Assembly (NCBI GenBank): GCA_903895855.1
Contig: CAITVN010000015.1
Span: 62,001-126,000, forward strand
Origin: Oligoflexia bacterium
GTDB taxonomy: Bacteria; Bdellovibrionota; UBA1018
DNA: 64,000 nt
Direction of reading: 5' to 3'
Part shown: one piece after another, positions 16,150 to 25,313 of the stretch
How positions within the stretch are numbered: position 1 is the first letter of the stretch
How the letters are laid out: each line of letters begins with the position of its first letter
Made by a program: the position numbers and the translations under genes
The notes under the pieces: generated by a model
Told to the model about the DNA's origin: nothing
The model's input: the letters and a program-made list of their open reading frames with translations, nothing else
Database searches by the model: none

Positions 16150-17592
16150 ATGGCAATCGCGAGTGAGGATATTCTAGGACAAATTATGGAAATAAAGCCC
16201 CCCAGTAGTGACGGTCTCGTCAACGAGAATGGCCACGGCATTACGCCTGGCAGCGAGGTCTCTGACCTTTTGAATCAAATCAATGCTAATCGTAAAGCCA
16301 AGGCCGCCCGCGCGGCGCGAACGCTGACGAAAAAACAGCAAGAATCGCTGCACAAGAATCTGTTTGGCGGAATTGTGGGCAATGTTCTCGAGTGGTTTGA
16401 TTTTGCGGTGTTTGGTTTTTTGGCCCCCATTGTGGGAGAAAAGTTTTTTCCTTCTGATGATCCGCTCGATTCGCTCTTGAGTGCCTTTAGTGTTTTTGCC
16501 GCAGCCTTTTTGGTTAGGCCAATTGGCGGAGTTATTTTTGGGTATATTGGTGATCAATTGGGGCGGCAGAAAGCGCTTCAAATCTCGGTGATGATGATGG
16601 CGGTGCCGACGTTCTTGATTGGTTGTTTACCGACTCACGCTGATATCGGTATGGCCGCACCGATCTTGCTTATTTTATTGCGAATTGCCCAGGGGCTTTC
16701 GGTTGGTGGTGAATTGATCGGATCAATCGCATATGTAGCCGAGACGGCGCCCGAGAAAAAACGAGGGTTTTACAGCAGTTGGACCTTTGCGAGTTGTTAC
16801 GGCGGTATCATGTTGGGTTCGCTCAGTGCGGTCGGTCTCAGTGCTATTCTAGGCCCCGAAGAAATGGCTAGTTGGGGTTGGCGTTTACCGTTCTTGTTTG
16901 GAATTGTGATTGGCTTTGTGGCGATCTGGATGCGAACCGAACTTGATGAAACTCCGGTTTTTGAAAAAATGAAAGCCCAAGGCAAGTTGGGTGGAAATCC
17001 TTTAGCTGAAGCGATCGAGTTAGCGCCGGGTGGTATTTTTCACGCGGCGATGTTGGTCATTCTAGTTGGTGGCGGATTTTACATGCTCTTTGTTTGGTGG
17101 CCAACTCTGTTGAGTCGCTATGTGCACCCTCATGTGAAATATGCGATGGAGCTCAATACGGTTTCGATGTTGGTCTTGATTGTTTTGATACCCATCACGG
17201 GTTGGCTATCAGATCGGGTCGGGCGTAGACAACTCTTGGTCTTGAGTAGCGCGTGCATGACATTTTTGACGTTGCCGCTCTTTATGTTGGTTGAGCAAGG
17301 CGGGTTTTTTCCGGTCTTGGTTGCGCAATTGACGTTTTCAGTGATGATGGCGTTTTTTCTGGGACCCATTCCGGCCACTTTAGTCGAAATGTTTCCGGCG
17401 CGCATTCGATACAGCGCCATCGGGTTAAGCTACAATATCTCGTTGTGTATTTTTGGTGGCACGGCACCACTTTTGGCAACCTGGCTCGTGAAAACCTATC
17501 ACACAGTCTATGCTCCGGCCTTGTACCTGGTGTTGTTATCGGCGCTGAATTTCTTCGCGGCGTGGCGCTTACCCGAAAAAAGTTTGAAGTGA
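16150..17592 (+). CDS. MFS transporter, metabolite:H+ symporter (MHS/ProP-like) family
   Basis: 480 residues with about 12 membrane helices. MHS signature features: GNVLEWFDFAVFGFLAP at helix 1, GYIGDQLGRQKAL in loop 2-3, RIAQGLSVGGELIGS in helix 4, and WLSDRVGRRQLL in loop 8-9. These carry organic acids, osmolytes or chelates with protons; substrate cannot be told. A Fur box upstream hints at an iron-chelator such as citrate. ATG 16186 has a better ribosome site (AGGA, 6 nt) than ATG 16150 and would remove 12 residues of the long N-terminal tail. Confidence 0.88.
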   Translation: MAIASEDILGQIMEIKPPSSDGLVNENGHGITPGSEVSDLLNQINANRKAKAARAARTLTKKQQESLHKNLFGGIVGNVLEWFDFAVFGFLAPIVGEKFFPSDDPLDSLLSAFSVFAAAFLVRPIGGVIFGYIGDQLGRQKALQISVMMMAVPTFLIGCLPTHADIGMAAPILLILLRIAQGLSVGGELIGSIAYVAETAPEKKRGFYSSWTFASCYGGIMLGSLSAVGLSAILGPEEMASWGWRLPFLFGIVIGFVAIWMRTELDETPVFEKMKAQGKLGGNPLAEAIELAPGGIFHAAMLVILVGGGFYMLFVWWPTLLSRYVHPHVKYAMELNTVSMLVLIVLIPITGWLSDRVGRRQLLVLSSACMTFLTLPLFMLVEQGGFFPVLVAQLTFSVMMAFFLGPIPATLVEMFPARIRYSAIGLSYNISLCIFGGTAPLLATWLVKTYHTVYAPALYLVLLSALNFFAAWRLPEKSLK

Positions 17593-17709
17593 AGACGTGA
17601 TTCGTAGTGATTAGAAGATTGTAGGTCAAACTGCGGTTCACTGATAACTCCTCAAAAATATTGAATAAATAACCCTATCGTCTCTCAGTAATCAGGAAAG
17701 TGAACCCCC

Positions 17710-17738
17710 TTGCGTTTACGTACGTTTTTATGTACACT
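17710..17738 (+). promoter_or_regulatory. Promoter of the RelB/ParE-like operon (leaderless type)
   Basis: TTGCGT (17710-17715), 17-nt spacer, TACACT (17733-17738), then only 8 nt to ATG 17747 and no Shine-Dalgarno. A GTAC...GTAC repeat inside the spacer could be the operator. Confidence 0.55.
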
Positions 17739-17746
17739 TTTGTGGT

Positions 17747-18022
17747 ATGAGTACTACTCTAAAATTAAAAAAACCTACCGATCTGCGAGAAAACCTCTTT
17801 GAAACGTTGGAGCAATCAAGCGACGGGGTGAAATTTCTTATTCACCACAAAAGCGGTAGCTCGGTTTTGCAAAGCGAGTCGGCGTACTTAGATCTTTTGG
17901 AGCAGATCGAAACTTTGCAGTCGATCAATCATGGTCTTCAAGACTATCTCGACGGAAAAATCCATCCACACGAATCGATGAAAGAACACCTACGAGCGTA
18001 TGCCAAAAAGTGGAAAAAATAA
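17747..18022 (+). CDS. Antitoxin of a ParE-like toxin-antitoxin pair
   Basis: 91 residues, overlapping the toxin by 23 nt. The first 30 residues (LKLKKPTDLRENLFETLEQ) look like a ribbon or Phd/RelB-type DNA-binding start; the rest is helical and charged, as expected for the toxin-wrapping part. Family is not certain; assignment rests on size and the toxin next door. Confidence 0.72.
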   Translation: MSTTLKLKKPTDLRENLFETLEQSSDGVKFLIHHKSGSSVLQSESAYLDLLEQIETLQSINHGLQDYLDGKIHPHESMKEHLRAYAKKWKK

Positions 18023-18308
18023 GCCCCTAGTTTGGGCTGATCAGGCGAAAAAAGATCTCGAACGTATTTTCGATCACATCGCGGAAAACTTTTCTGTCGA
18101 GCATGCCACTTCAGTTACCTTTCAAATCATCGATGAGATTGAAACTCTGGCCCAATTTCCCCGAAAAGGGAGTATGTCGAAGTGCTTTAGCGAAATGCGC
18201 GAACTAGTCGTTCAATCGAATACTGTTTACTACCGAAACAACGAAGAAGACATCGTCGTCGCGAGTATTCGTCCCAGAAAAACGGCGGCTATTAAAAAAA
18301 TTGAGTAG
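18000..18308 (+). CDS. RelE/ParE-superfamily toxin
   Basis: 102 residues. Pattern typical of ParE/RelE: WADQAKKDLERIFDHIAENF at the start, EIETLAQFPRKGSMSKCF in the middle, then RELVVQSNTVYYRNNEEDI and ending VVASIRPRKTAAI. ParE proteins poison gyrase, RelE proteins cut mRNA on ribosomes; which applies cannot be told. The ATG lies inside the antitoxin gene. Complete and likely functional. Confidence 0.85.
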   Translation: MPKSGKNKPLVWADQAKKDLERIFDHIAENFSVEHATSVTFQIIDEIETLAQFPRKGSMSKCFSEMRELVVQSNTVYYRNNEEDIVVASIRPRKTAAIKKIE

Positions 18309-18346
18309 AATAGTGCGCGCCCAGTTTTGCTGGGGTGAACTAGGAC

Positions 18347-18368
18347 AGATTGTATTGCAGTACAATCT
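18347..18368. repeat. 22-bp palindrome before AAA/DUF4143 gene 2
   Basis: AGATTGTA-ttgcag-TACAATCT: perfect 8-bp arms and a TGCA centre, so the whole 22 bp is palindromic but for one pair. TACAAT (18361-18366) in the right arm is a good -10 box 7 nt before ATG 18374. Confidence 0.75.
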
Positions 18369-18373
18369 TTAGT

Positions 18374-19537
18374 ATGATAAATTGTAGTAGTATGCAAAAT
18401 GTAGGTGCCTCAAATTTGCGCTACCTTACCCCCCATGTTGACCCATTTTTGAAAAAGAAGATGGTCTTTTTAGGGGGGCCTAGGCAAGTAGGTAAAACGA
18501 CCCTTTGTCTAAGCTTTCTTGATCCGCCCAGTGAGCTCAATTCTGCATATATGAATTGGGACGATATTCATGTTCAAAAAAAGATCAGGACGGGCGAGCT
18601 TTCTAATGATCCTATAATCGTCTTCGATGAGATTCATAAATTCAAGAACTGGAGAAACCTAGTAAAAGGTTTTTATGACAAAAAGAAAAGCATTCAGAAG
18701 TATTTGGTGACGGGTTCAGCGAGACTTGACTACTATCGTCGTGGCGGTGATTCACTGTTGGGACGCTATTACTACTTGAGACTCCATCCGTTCACTGTCG
18801 CAGAGTTACAGACCCATTCGAAAAACGACTTTGCCGCACTCCTCAAATTTGGTGGATTTCCAGAGCCTCTCTTTACCCAAAGCGAAAGAGAATGGAAAAT
18901 TTGGTGCCGACAAAGATTGTACCGAGTGGTTCATGACGACATTCGAGACCTTGAAAATTTGCACGATCTGTCCAAAATTGAAATGCTTGCCGAAAACTTG
19001 CCAGTGCGAGTAGGTTCGCAGTTGTCGATTAACAACCTGGCAAATGATTTGCAGGTTAATTTTAGAACGGCTGAGAATTGGGTCTCAATCTTAGAGCGTA
19101 TCTATTTTTGCTATCGAGTCTTGCCCTATGGTCCGCCAAAAATTAGCGCCGTGAAGAAAGAGAAAAAGCTCTATTTATGGGATTGGAGCATCATTGAAGG
19201 TGAGGGGCCTAAATTCGAAAATTTGGTTGCGAGTCATCTATTAAAATGGTGCCATTATATTGAAGACACTGAAGGCGATGAGATGGAATTGCGTTTTCTG
19301 AGGGATCTAGAAAAACGCGAACTCGATTTTGTCGTAATTAAGAACAAAAAGCCCATTTTTGCCGTCGAATGTAAAACGGGAGAAAAAGGCGTGTCTCGAC
19401 ACATTCATTACTTTAAAGATCGTGTACCTGTACCCATGTTTTATCAAGTTCATTTAGGTACTAAAGACTACACCCCCGAACCCCGAATTAGAGTCTTACC
19501 CTTTGTCAAATTCTCTCAAGAAATCGGTTTGGTTTAG
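18374..19537 (+). CDS. AAA ATPase of the AAA_14/DUF4143 family, gene 2
   Basis: 387 residues from ATG 18374 (ATG 18392 also possible). Walker A GGPRQVGKTTL, Walker B IIVFDEIHKF, sensor YLVTGSARLDYYRR. The C-terminal domain keeps a PD-(D/E)xK-like pattern: KRELDFVVIKNKKPIF then AVECKTGEKG. No Shine-Dalgarno; a palindrome with the -10 box sits just upstream. It follows the ParE toxin by about 65 nt. Family function unsettled; DNA binding or cleavage is plausible from the nuclease-like fold. Confidence 0.87.
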   Translation: MINCSSMQNVGASNLRYLTPHVDPFLKKKMVFLGGPRQVGKTTLCLSFLDPPSELNSAYMNWDDIHVQKKIRTGELSNDPIIVFDEIHKFKNWRNLVKGFYDKKKSIQKYLVTGSARLDYYRRGGDSLLGRYYYLRLHPFTVAELQTHSKNDFAALLKFGGFPEPLFTQSEREWKIWCRQRLYRVVHDDIRDLENLHDLSKIEMLAENLPVRVGSQLSINNLANDLQVNFRTAENWVSILERIYFCYRVLPYGPPKISAVKKEKKLYLWDWSIIEGEGPKFENLVASHLLKWCHYIEDTEGDEMELRFLRDLEKRELDFVVIKNKKPIFAVECKTGEKGVSRHIHYFKDRVPVPMFYQVHLGTKDYTPEPRIRVLPFVKFSQEIGLV

Positions 19538-19563
19538 GTTTGAGCGCTTTATAGGGTATTTTA

Positions 19564-19734
19564 CTAGAAAAGTTTAACAGACACTCCGACGCCGGGGCTT
19601 GGTATGCCAGTGGTCGGAAACTTAGTTGCGCTATTTTGAGTGCCCATGTTTTGTTTGCCTGCATCTTTTTCAACTGATCGCGAAAACTCACGAAGGCACG
19701 ACTCGTAACCCGCATCGTCGGTTTTATAAATCAC
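19564..19734 (-). pseudogene. Possible small ORF or 3' remnant of a decayed gene
   Basis: A 56-codon frame (GTG start) encoding IYKTDDAGYESCLREFSR...PSPGVGVSVKLF reads like the C-terminal end of a secreted or outer-membrane protein. No ribosome site is visible and an in-frame stop lies a few codons upstream. It fills most of the gap between gene 2 of the ATPases and the next gene. Low confidence. Confidence 0.25.
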
Positions 19735-19772
19735 ACTGCATTTAGCTATTTAGGGGCGCTAAAAGAGCGCCG

Positions 19773-20150
19773 CTAGAACGTTTTTCGCCCCGCCCACAAA
19801 GCCAGCGAAACCCAAATTGCCGTGCGCATCGGCATCGCGACCAGCGTTCGTTTTTCGTAGACTCCACCCAGGGCAATGTAGGCAAAGAAGGCGGCGAGCA
19901 CGACCACCGAAATGACTGCGACGGTTCTCGCTAGCCGCCGAACCCAATTTTTTTGAGTCAAGCGGCCGGCGCCGACGCCGATGAACGCGAAGCCTGAGAG
20001 AAAATTAAACCACAGAACAAACTGAACAGTTGAACCCGCGGCCTGTCTTGCAGACCCGTCAATAAAGAGAACTGAGCCGCCCTCGGTAATCGTCATGAGG
20101 CCGAAAATGATCGATAGAACTGGAATGGCGAATCTAAATATTGGGTTCAT
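19773..20150 (-). CDS. Four-helix membrane protein co-transcribed with an SDR enzyme
   Basis: 125 residues with four hydrophobic segments (about 7-26, 42-62, 73-93, 107-121), short loops, no catalytic motif. Start overlaps the SDR stop by 4 nt (ATGA), so translation is coupled. Function unknown; DoxX-like or DUF-type small membrane proteins have this topology. Confidence 0.68.
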   Translation of the reverse strand: MNPIFRFAIPVLSIIFGLMTITEGGSVLFIDGSARQAAGSTVQFVLWFNFLSGFAFIGVGAGRLTQKNWVRRLARTVAVISVVVLAAFFAYIALGGVYEKRTLVAMPMRTAIWVSLALWAGRKTF

Positions 20151-20905
20151 GGTGACGGTGGCATCATTCCGGCGGTGACTGAAACGACTTTCTTACGACT
20201 GAGTACTCGAGACATTCCTGCGAACATTGAGTTTTTAAATCCCGTCAGCACAGTAGGTTTTGCTCGAGCCTTGAGCTCACGAACCGCAACGTCAACCACG
20301 GTCTCAGGCGTTTGTGAAAGATTTTTCGGTAGGTCTTCTTTTTTACCACCTGCATTGACTTGAAAATTCGTTTCGGTGATTCCGGGGCACAGACCCATGA
20401 CATAAACTCCTCTTGATTTTTGTTCAAACCAAAGAGAATCGCTGAGTGATGAGACGAACGCTTTTGTCGCGCAATACAGTGCCATATTCGGGGTCGGCAT
20501 AAACGCCAGTGCAGAAGAAGTGTTAATTAAAGCGTCGCCGGGCTTTGAATTTTTAAGAAAAGTGTAAGCCAGTTTAACTAAAGCTTCGCAGTTTAGGTGA
20601 AACATTTGCAATTGGGCTTCGTACCCCACGTCTGTGAAACTACCGAGCGTGGCGACGCCTGCGTTGTTCACGAGTAAGTTGAAGTGTGAATTCGACAAAG
20701 CCTGAACGGTAGCAGTTTGGCCTTCGCTCGTCGAAAGGTCTGCCACTAGGTAGCGATGCTGGCTGCCGAGCTGTGAAGTGACAGCTTTGAGTTTGTTTTC
20801 GTTTCGTGCAACCAAGGTGAGGGTGTAACCCTCTTTTGCTAACCGAATGGCAAATGCTCTGCCGATACCTTCACTGCCGCCTGTGATCATTGCTGTCTTT
20901 GTCAT
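20147..20905 (-). CDS. Short-chain dehydrogenase/reductase
   Basis: 252 residues from ATG 20905, chosen for AGGAG 7 nt upstream. Classical SDR: cofactor site TGGSEGIGRAFA near the N-terminus, NNAGVATLG, catalytic Ser in SSALAFM and Tyr/Lys in YCATKAF. NAD(P)-dependent oxidoreductase acting on lipids, steroids or aldehydes; substrate unknown. Arg/His-free cofactor loop does not settle NAD versus NADP. Followed by an overlapping membrane-protein gene. Confidence 0.88.
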   Translation of the reverse strand: MTKTAMITGGSEGIGRAFAIRLAKEGYTLTLVARNENKLKAVTSQLGSQHRYLVADLSTSEGQTATVQALSNSHFNLLVNNAGVATLGSFTDVGYEAQLQMFHLNCEALVKLAYTFLKNSKPGDALINTSSALAFMPTPNMALYCATKAFVSSLSDSLWFEQKSRGVYVMGLCPGITETNFQVNAGGKKEDLPKNLSQTPETVVDVAVRELKARAKPTVLTGFKNSMFAGMSRVLSRKKVVSVTAGMMPPSP

Positions 20906-21199
20906 CTGTGAACTCCTGGTCATGTGTGACCTTCTTGTGGTTTCTTGGCTGTTGAAATATCATTATTGCTCTCAAAAATGCAACGTCTGTGAGTTGCTAC
21001 CCTCAGGAGATGACCACATGAGGCGTTGATAAAGGGTTGCATCCTGAAAACTTGCCTGAGTGAAATTGTTGCCTGCGGTGACAGAAGTAATGGAATGAAC
21101 CCGCCCCTCCTATACTTTGGTCTGCTGGGCTTAGAATATAGGAAACCTCATCTTATTAGTAGCTATCAGGAGAGATATTAGTTGCTATAAATGATGTTA

Positions 21200-21219
21200 A
21201 TAGCTAAAATATGAGCTAT
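21200..21219. promoter_or_regulatory. Probable HipB operator
   Basis: ATAGCT-N8-AGCTAT, a perfect inverted repeat 19 nt before the hipB start. Spacing matches HipB operators (inverted repeat with 8-nt spacer). Related half-sites (TAGCTAT, TTGCTATAA) occur at about 21160-21190. The rest of the 21.0-21.2 kb gap shows no gene. Confidence 0.55.
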
Positions 21220-21238
21220 AAAATGGAGGCCTGGTTTC

Positions 21239-21535
21239 ATGTTGTCATTGTCTGGTCCGCGTGATGTTCAGGCTCAAGTTGCCGCGAGATTTAAGCGAAT
21301 GCGCCTTCAGCAAGGCCTGAAGCAGTCGACGGTGGCAACGCGAAGCGGGGTGTCACTTTCGAGTATCAAGCGTTTCGAGGTGAGTGGTGAAATATCTTTC
21401 GCTAGTCTCACGAGAGTTGCATTGGTGCTTGGGGCCTTGACTGATTTTGACGGTATTTTTGCAGAAAAAGAGATCGTCAAGATTGAGGATTGGGCTGGGA
21501 CTGCTTCTTCATTAAGAGAACGGGGAACTAAATGA
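21239..21535 (+). CDS. HipB-like XRE-family antitoxin
   Basis: 98 residues with TGGAGG 9 nt before ATG. Helix-turn-helix at about 14-70: RFKRMRLQQGLKQSTVATRSG then SLSSIKRFE. It overlaps hipA by 4 nt. HipB-type proteins bind HipA and repress the operon at inverted repeats such as the one just upstream. Confidence 0.85.
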   Translation: MLSLSGPRDVQAQVAARFKRMRLQQGLKQSTVATRSGVSLSSIKRFEVSGEISFASLTRVALVLGALTDFDGIFAEKEIVKIEDWAGTASSLRERGTK

Positions 21536-22824
21536 CGACCCCCACTTTGTCGTCAGGGCTTTCTTCAGTATCGAAACTTCGGGTAAGCCTCAAGTGGGAT
21601 TCTCAGGTAACGCTTGAGGTGGGGACTCTCGCGAAAAATGCGGTGGGACGCATCGCTTTTGAGTATAGTCCTTCGTGGTTAGAATCTCAGCCACACAGTC
21701 TCTCACCATTTAAGTTAGATAATCGTGGGGGTGTTCAACTGGCGCAAACCGAACGAACCCCATTTAACGGCCTTTTTGGTGCCTTTTCAGACTCGCTTCC
21801 CGATGGTTGGGGCTTGCTTTTGATGGAACGAGGTTTGAGGCGACTAGGCGTCGCATTTGAAGAAACTACCGCTTTAGATCATCTGGCTTGGGTAGGGCAA
21901 CGGGCGATGGGGGCGCTTTGCTACGAGCCATGCTATGAGTTTACTGATCAGTCTAAAATCAGGGTAGACTTAGAACGGCTCAATACTGAATCGCAGAAAA
22001 TTTTGACAGGTCGAACTAGCGCAGTCTTGACTCAACTCATTGCCCTCGGTGGCTCTCCTGGAGGTGCGCGACCTAAGGTGATGGTGGGGGTTCAAACAAA
22101 GAGGTTGAAAGGCGATACTTATCAAGGTGATCTGGTTTCTGGAAACGAAAGCCTACTGCCTTCAGGGTTTGAGCACTGGCTGCTCAAATTTCGCTCACCC
22201 AGCGATCACCCAGAAGACACACTCATTGAGTATCTTTATTCATTGACGGCGAGAAAGGTTGGTCTTGAAGTTGAGCCAACGGCGCTTTTTCAGGGCAAAA
22301 ATGGCCATATTTGGTTTGGCATGCGAAGATTTGATCGAGCGTCTGGGGGGGCTCGTGTGCACATGCATTCATTGGCCGGGCTACTTCATGCCAATTTTCG
22401 CCTTCCGTCGCTTGATTATCAGAGTCTGCTGAAGGTTACTCAAGTTCTAACAAAATCTATGAAAGAAACTGAACAGGCATTTAGGCTGGCGATCTTCAAT
22501 GCCGAGTTTCATAATCGTGACGATCATGCGAAGAATTTTTCTTTTCTGATGAATCGCCAAGGTGAGTGGCACTTATCTCCGTCTTACGATCTGACTTGGT
22601 CAGCGGGAATGGGAGGCGAACATGCGACTTCTTATTGTGGTGAGGGTAAGAGTCCTGGGTTGAGCCAGTACCTCAAGCTGGCTGCCTCTGTAGGGCTACC
22701 TGAAAAGCGCGCTCGCGAGGTCATCACTGAAGTTCAAAGTGGTCGAAGTTCACTTTTGAAAAGTGCTCGTGAATTTGGGGTTAAGTCTTTGCTTAAGAAG
22801 ATGGGCGGCAAATCGCTGGCTTGA
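21532..22824 (+). CDS. hipA: HipA-type serine/threonine kinase toxin
   Basis: 430 residues, full length. N-subdomain GRIAFEYSPSW, NGLFGAFSDSLPDGWG; the ATP loop region GGSPGGARPKVM; catalytic loop NRDDHAKNFSFL (about residue 328); metal-binding YDLTWSAG. HipA phosphorylates glutamyl-tRNA synthetase or another synthetase and causes dormancy. All key residues appear present. The stop is close to the next gene, a secreted protease, but they are probably unrelated. Confidence 0.9.
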   Translation: MTTPTLSSGLSSVSKLRVSLKWDSQVTLEVGTLAKNAVGRIAFEYSPSWLESQPHSLSPFKLDNRGGVQLAQTERTPFNGLFGAFSDSLPDGWGLLLMERGLRRLGVAFEETTALDHLAWVGQRAMGALCYEPCYEFTDQSKIRVDLERLNTESQKILTGRTSAVLTQLIALGGSPGGARPKVMVGVQTKRLKGDTYQGDLVSGNESLLPSGFEHWLLKFRSPSDHPEDTLIEYLYSLTARKVGLEVEPTALFQGKNGHIWFGMRRFDRASGGARVHMHSLAGLLHANFRLPSLDYQSLLKVTQVLTKSMKETEQAFRLAIFNAEFHNRDDHAKNFSFLMNRQGEWHLSPSYDLTWSAGMGGEHATSYCGEGKSPGLSQYLKLAASVGLPEKRAREVITEVQSGRSSLLKSAREFGVKSLLKKMGGKSLA

Positions 22825-22856
22825 CACCCAAGCAGCCAGGCTGTACGCAGCCACTC

Positions 22857-24890
22857 ATGAATAATCATTTATCGGTGCTGAGTTTTTGCGTGTTGGTCGC
22901 CTCGTCGTTTGCCGCTTCTGTGGCCCATGCCGAGGTTTTAGCGCCCCGGGTTACTTTTGCCAAACCGCAATTGCAGACAATCTCAAACGATGTTTTTAAA
23001 AATGTCGTCGTCCTCAAAATGGTTGAGGGTTCGAAAGTTCGCCTGCGTAACCAAACTCTCAATTTTGACCCGTCGCGCCTCACTCAAGATGACTTAGCGC
23101 TCTTAAAAAGAAATGGGTTAGACCCTCAAGCTGCGGCAAAAGAGGTGCTTCAGGTTCAGCAACTTCTCGCTGGCATTTCAGATGCGGCTCTTCAGCGTTA
23201 TTTTGAGCTACCAGAAGAGAAATTGGCTAAACAAAAGGCTGAGGCTGAAGCGCTTTCAAAAGAAGAGATGGCCGACCTCGATACTTACTTTGCCTGGGTG
23301 ATTTCGAAGCCTCAGAACGATGATGTGGTTCTTAAGATCTTAAGCGTTCTCAATTCGCTTAAGGTCGTTGAACTCGCTTATTTACCACCAAAAGCAGTGG
23401 GTGCGGTGGTGACTCCTGATTTGTCGGCACAGCAAGGGTACCGAGTGACTTCGCCACAGGGTATCGATGCCAACTATGCCTGGGGATTTCCCGGTGGCAG
23501 AGGCGAAGGCATTAAAATTGTCGACGTCGAGTGCGGTTGGAATCTCGACCACGAAGACTTGCCGGCTCGGTTTTGGGGTGGCAACTCAGGCTTTCACGTT
23601 TTCATACCGGGCGATCAAGTTGAGCACGGTACTGCAGTCGTGGGCGTCATGGTCGGCAAAGATAACGGCTCAGGCGTTCAGGGCATTTCTCCGGCTGCTG
23701 CGATTGGCATGTCTTCGGTAGTGCGTGTAGCCTTCTCGCCGATTGGTGCCGCCATTTCTATCGGAGCCGATGCGTTAAATCGTGGTGATGTATTATTGGT
23801 CGAGCAGCATGCACACGGCCCGTCAACGGGAATGGCGTGTAACAGTGCAGCAGTCGAGGGCAATTGCCCGCAGTGGGAATACATCGCACAAGAGTATTGG
23901 TCGCCTGATTACGACGCCATAAAAACGGCAACCGCTCGTGGCATTGTGGTGGTTGAAGCTGCTGGTAATGGCGGCATGAATTTAGATTCTCCGATTTACG
24001 AAGGGCGATTCAATCGGGCGATTCGCAATTCAGGCGCTATTTTGGTTGGCGGCGGATTTGCCGGCAATCGCAACGCTCACGGTTGGTCAAATTACGGAAG
24101 TCGCGTCGATGTTCAAGGTTGGGGCGATAGTGTCATGACTACTGGGTACGGAATGGCTGGCTACCAATATGGCGGTTCAGGTGACGTGAATCGCTTTTAC
24201 ACCCCCGGATTTTCAGGCACTTCAAGCGCAAGCCCAGTAGTGGCTGGCGCAGTAGCCTCGCTACAAGGAATTCTACGAGCTCGGGGAATGCCGGTGCTCA
24301 CTTCGGTAGGTATGGCTAACTTATTGAAGGCAACGGGGCGCCCGCAGCCAATGGCGACTGCTGCAACTCGTGCGATCGGGCCACTTCCGAATTTGAAGTT
24401 CGCTCTCGATCGATTGTTCAATTCGGCCGCAAATTTCTTACCAGTCGGTCTCGGTCGGCCGTATTTTATTTCGCCAGAGTATTCGAGCGGTATGGCGTTC
24501 ACGATTCCTTATTTGGCCACCGCAAATGGCACCCATATCGAATTGTGGAATCAAGCTGCCGCAAGCGGTAGCCAAGCCTTTGCTCTTAATGCGACCGCCG
24601 GTGGGTACTACGAGATTCGTTCAGTTTTTAGTGGCAAATGTGTCGAGGTGTTGAGCTTTATTCGCGAAAATAATGCTGAAATCGGAGAGTGGGACTGTTG
24701 GGGTGGTGACAATCAACAATGGATGATCGCGCCAATCACTGGCGATGCGGGTGCCTACACAATCACCAACAAGTTTACCGGCAAATCGCTCGACGCTTAC
24801 GCCTGGGGAACCGCCGATCGCACCCGACTCACTCAGTGGGATTATCACGGTGGGACGAATCAGCGATTTCATTTTGATCCGTGGTATTAG
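22857..24890 (+). CDS. Secreted subtilisin-like serine protease with ricin-type lectin domain
   Basis: 677 residues from ATG 22857, which gives a clean signal peptide ending VAHAE. Propeptide-like region to about 190; S8 protease domain with Asp222 (IVDVECGW), His about 256 (EHGTAVVG) and Ser about 456 (GTSSASPVVAG). The last 130 residues form a beta-trefoil with QxW-type repeats (NQQWMIAP, NQRFHFDPW) that bind sugars. Probably degrades proteins after binding glycans or cell walls, as in predatory or saprophytic bacteria. An inserted repeat element begins right after the stop. Confidence 0.9.
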   Translation: MNNHLSVLSFCVLVASSFAASVAHAEVLAPRVTFAKPQLQTISNDVFKNVVVLKMVEGSKVRLRNQTLNFDPSRLTQDDLALLKRNGLDPQAAAKEVLQVQQLLAGISDAALQRYFELPEEKLAKQKAEAEALSKEEMADLDTYFAWVISKPQNDDVVLKILSVLNSLKVVELAYLPPKAVGAVVTPDLSAQQGYRVTSPQGIDANYAWGFPGGRGEGIKIVDVECGWNLDHEDLPARFWGGNSGFHVFIPGDQVEHGTAVVGVMVGKDNGSGVQGISPAAAIGMSSVVRVAFSPIGAAISIGADALNRGDVLLVEQHAHGPSTGMACNSAAVEGNCPQWEYIAQEYWSPDYDAIKTATARGIVVVEAAGNGGMNLDSPIYEGRFNRAIRNSGAILVGGGFAGNRNAHGWSNYGSRVDVQGWGDSVMTTGYGMAGYQYGGSGDVNRFYTPGFSGTSSASPVVAGAVASLQGILRARGMPVLTSVGMANLLKATGRPQPMATAATRAIGPLPNLKFALDRLFNSAANFLPVGLGRPYFISPEYSSGMAFTIPYLATANGTHIELWNQAAASGSQAFALNATAGGYYEIRSVFSGKCVEVLSFIRENNAEIGEWDCWGGDNQQWMIAPITGDAGAYTITNKFTGKSLDAYAWGTADRTRLTQWDYHGGTNQRFHFDPWY

Positions 24891-24893
24891 CCG

Positions 24894-25313
24894 CAATGGC
24901 GTCAGGTTAAGAAATTTCATCGGCGTCGCTTGCACAAACCACGCTCTTCATCTTACCTTATCAGTTTTTGGCTTGAATACCTAATTCAGGCCTTGATGAA
25001 ACAATATCCGCAGCCGCCTGTGTGCCGTTCTTTCAATCTCTGACTTGCTAGGAATCTGCCTCTTTCTTTGGGCTCGCCATCCATGGCTCACCCGTATCGC
25101 GGCTTCGGCGCGAACGCTTCCGCTTACGTGAGGCCAAAAGAAAGAGGCAGATTCCTAGCAAGTCAGAGATTGAAAGGGATTTCAGGTGGCGAGGACTTTG
25201 TTTCGTCAAGGCCTGAATTAGGTATTCAAGCCAAAATCTCGTTAAAAATGAAAGAAATCAGAGAGTGGTTTGTGCAAGCGACGCCGATGAAATTTCTTAA
25301 CCTGACTCCATTG
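24894..25313. mobile_element. MITE-like 420-bp inverted-repeat element with 12-bp target duplication
   Basis: The two ends are inverted copies: 24894-24942 matches 25265-25313 in 48 of 49 positions; 24966-24996 matches 25206-25236 perfectly; 25031-25070 matches about 25137-25175 almost perfectly. A 66-bp unpaired centre remains. The sequence TGGTATTAGCCG occurs on both sides (24882-24893 and 25312-25323), as expected of target-site duplication, and the left copy contains the subtilase stop codon. No real ORF inside. A transposase acting in trans is inferred. Confidence 0.75.
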
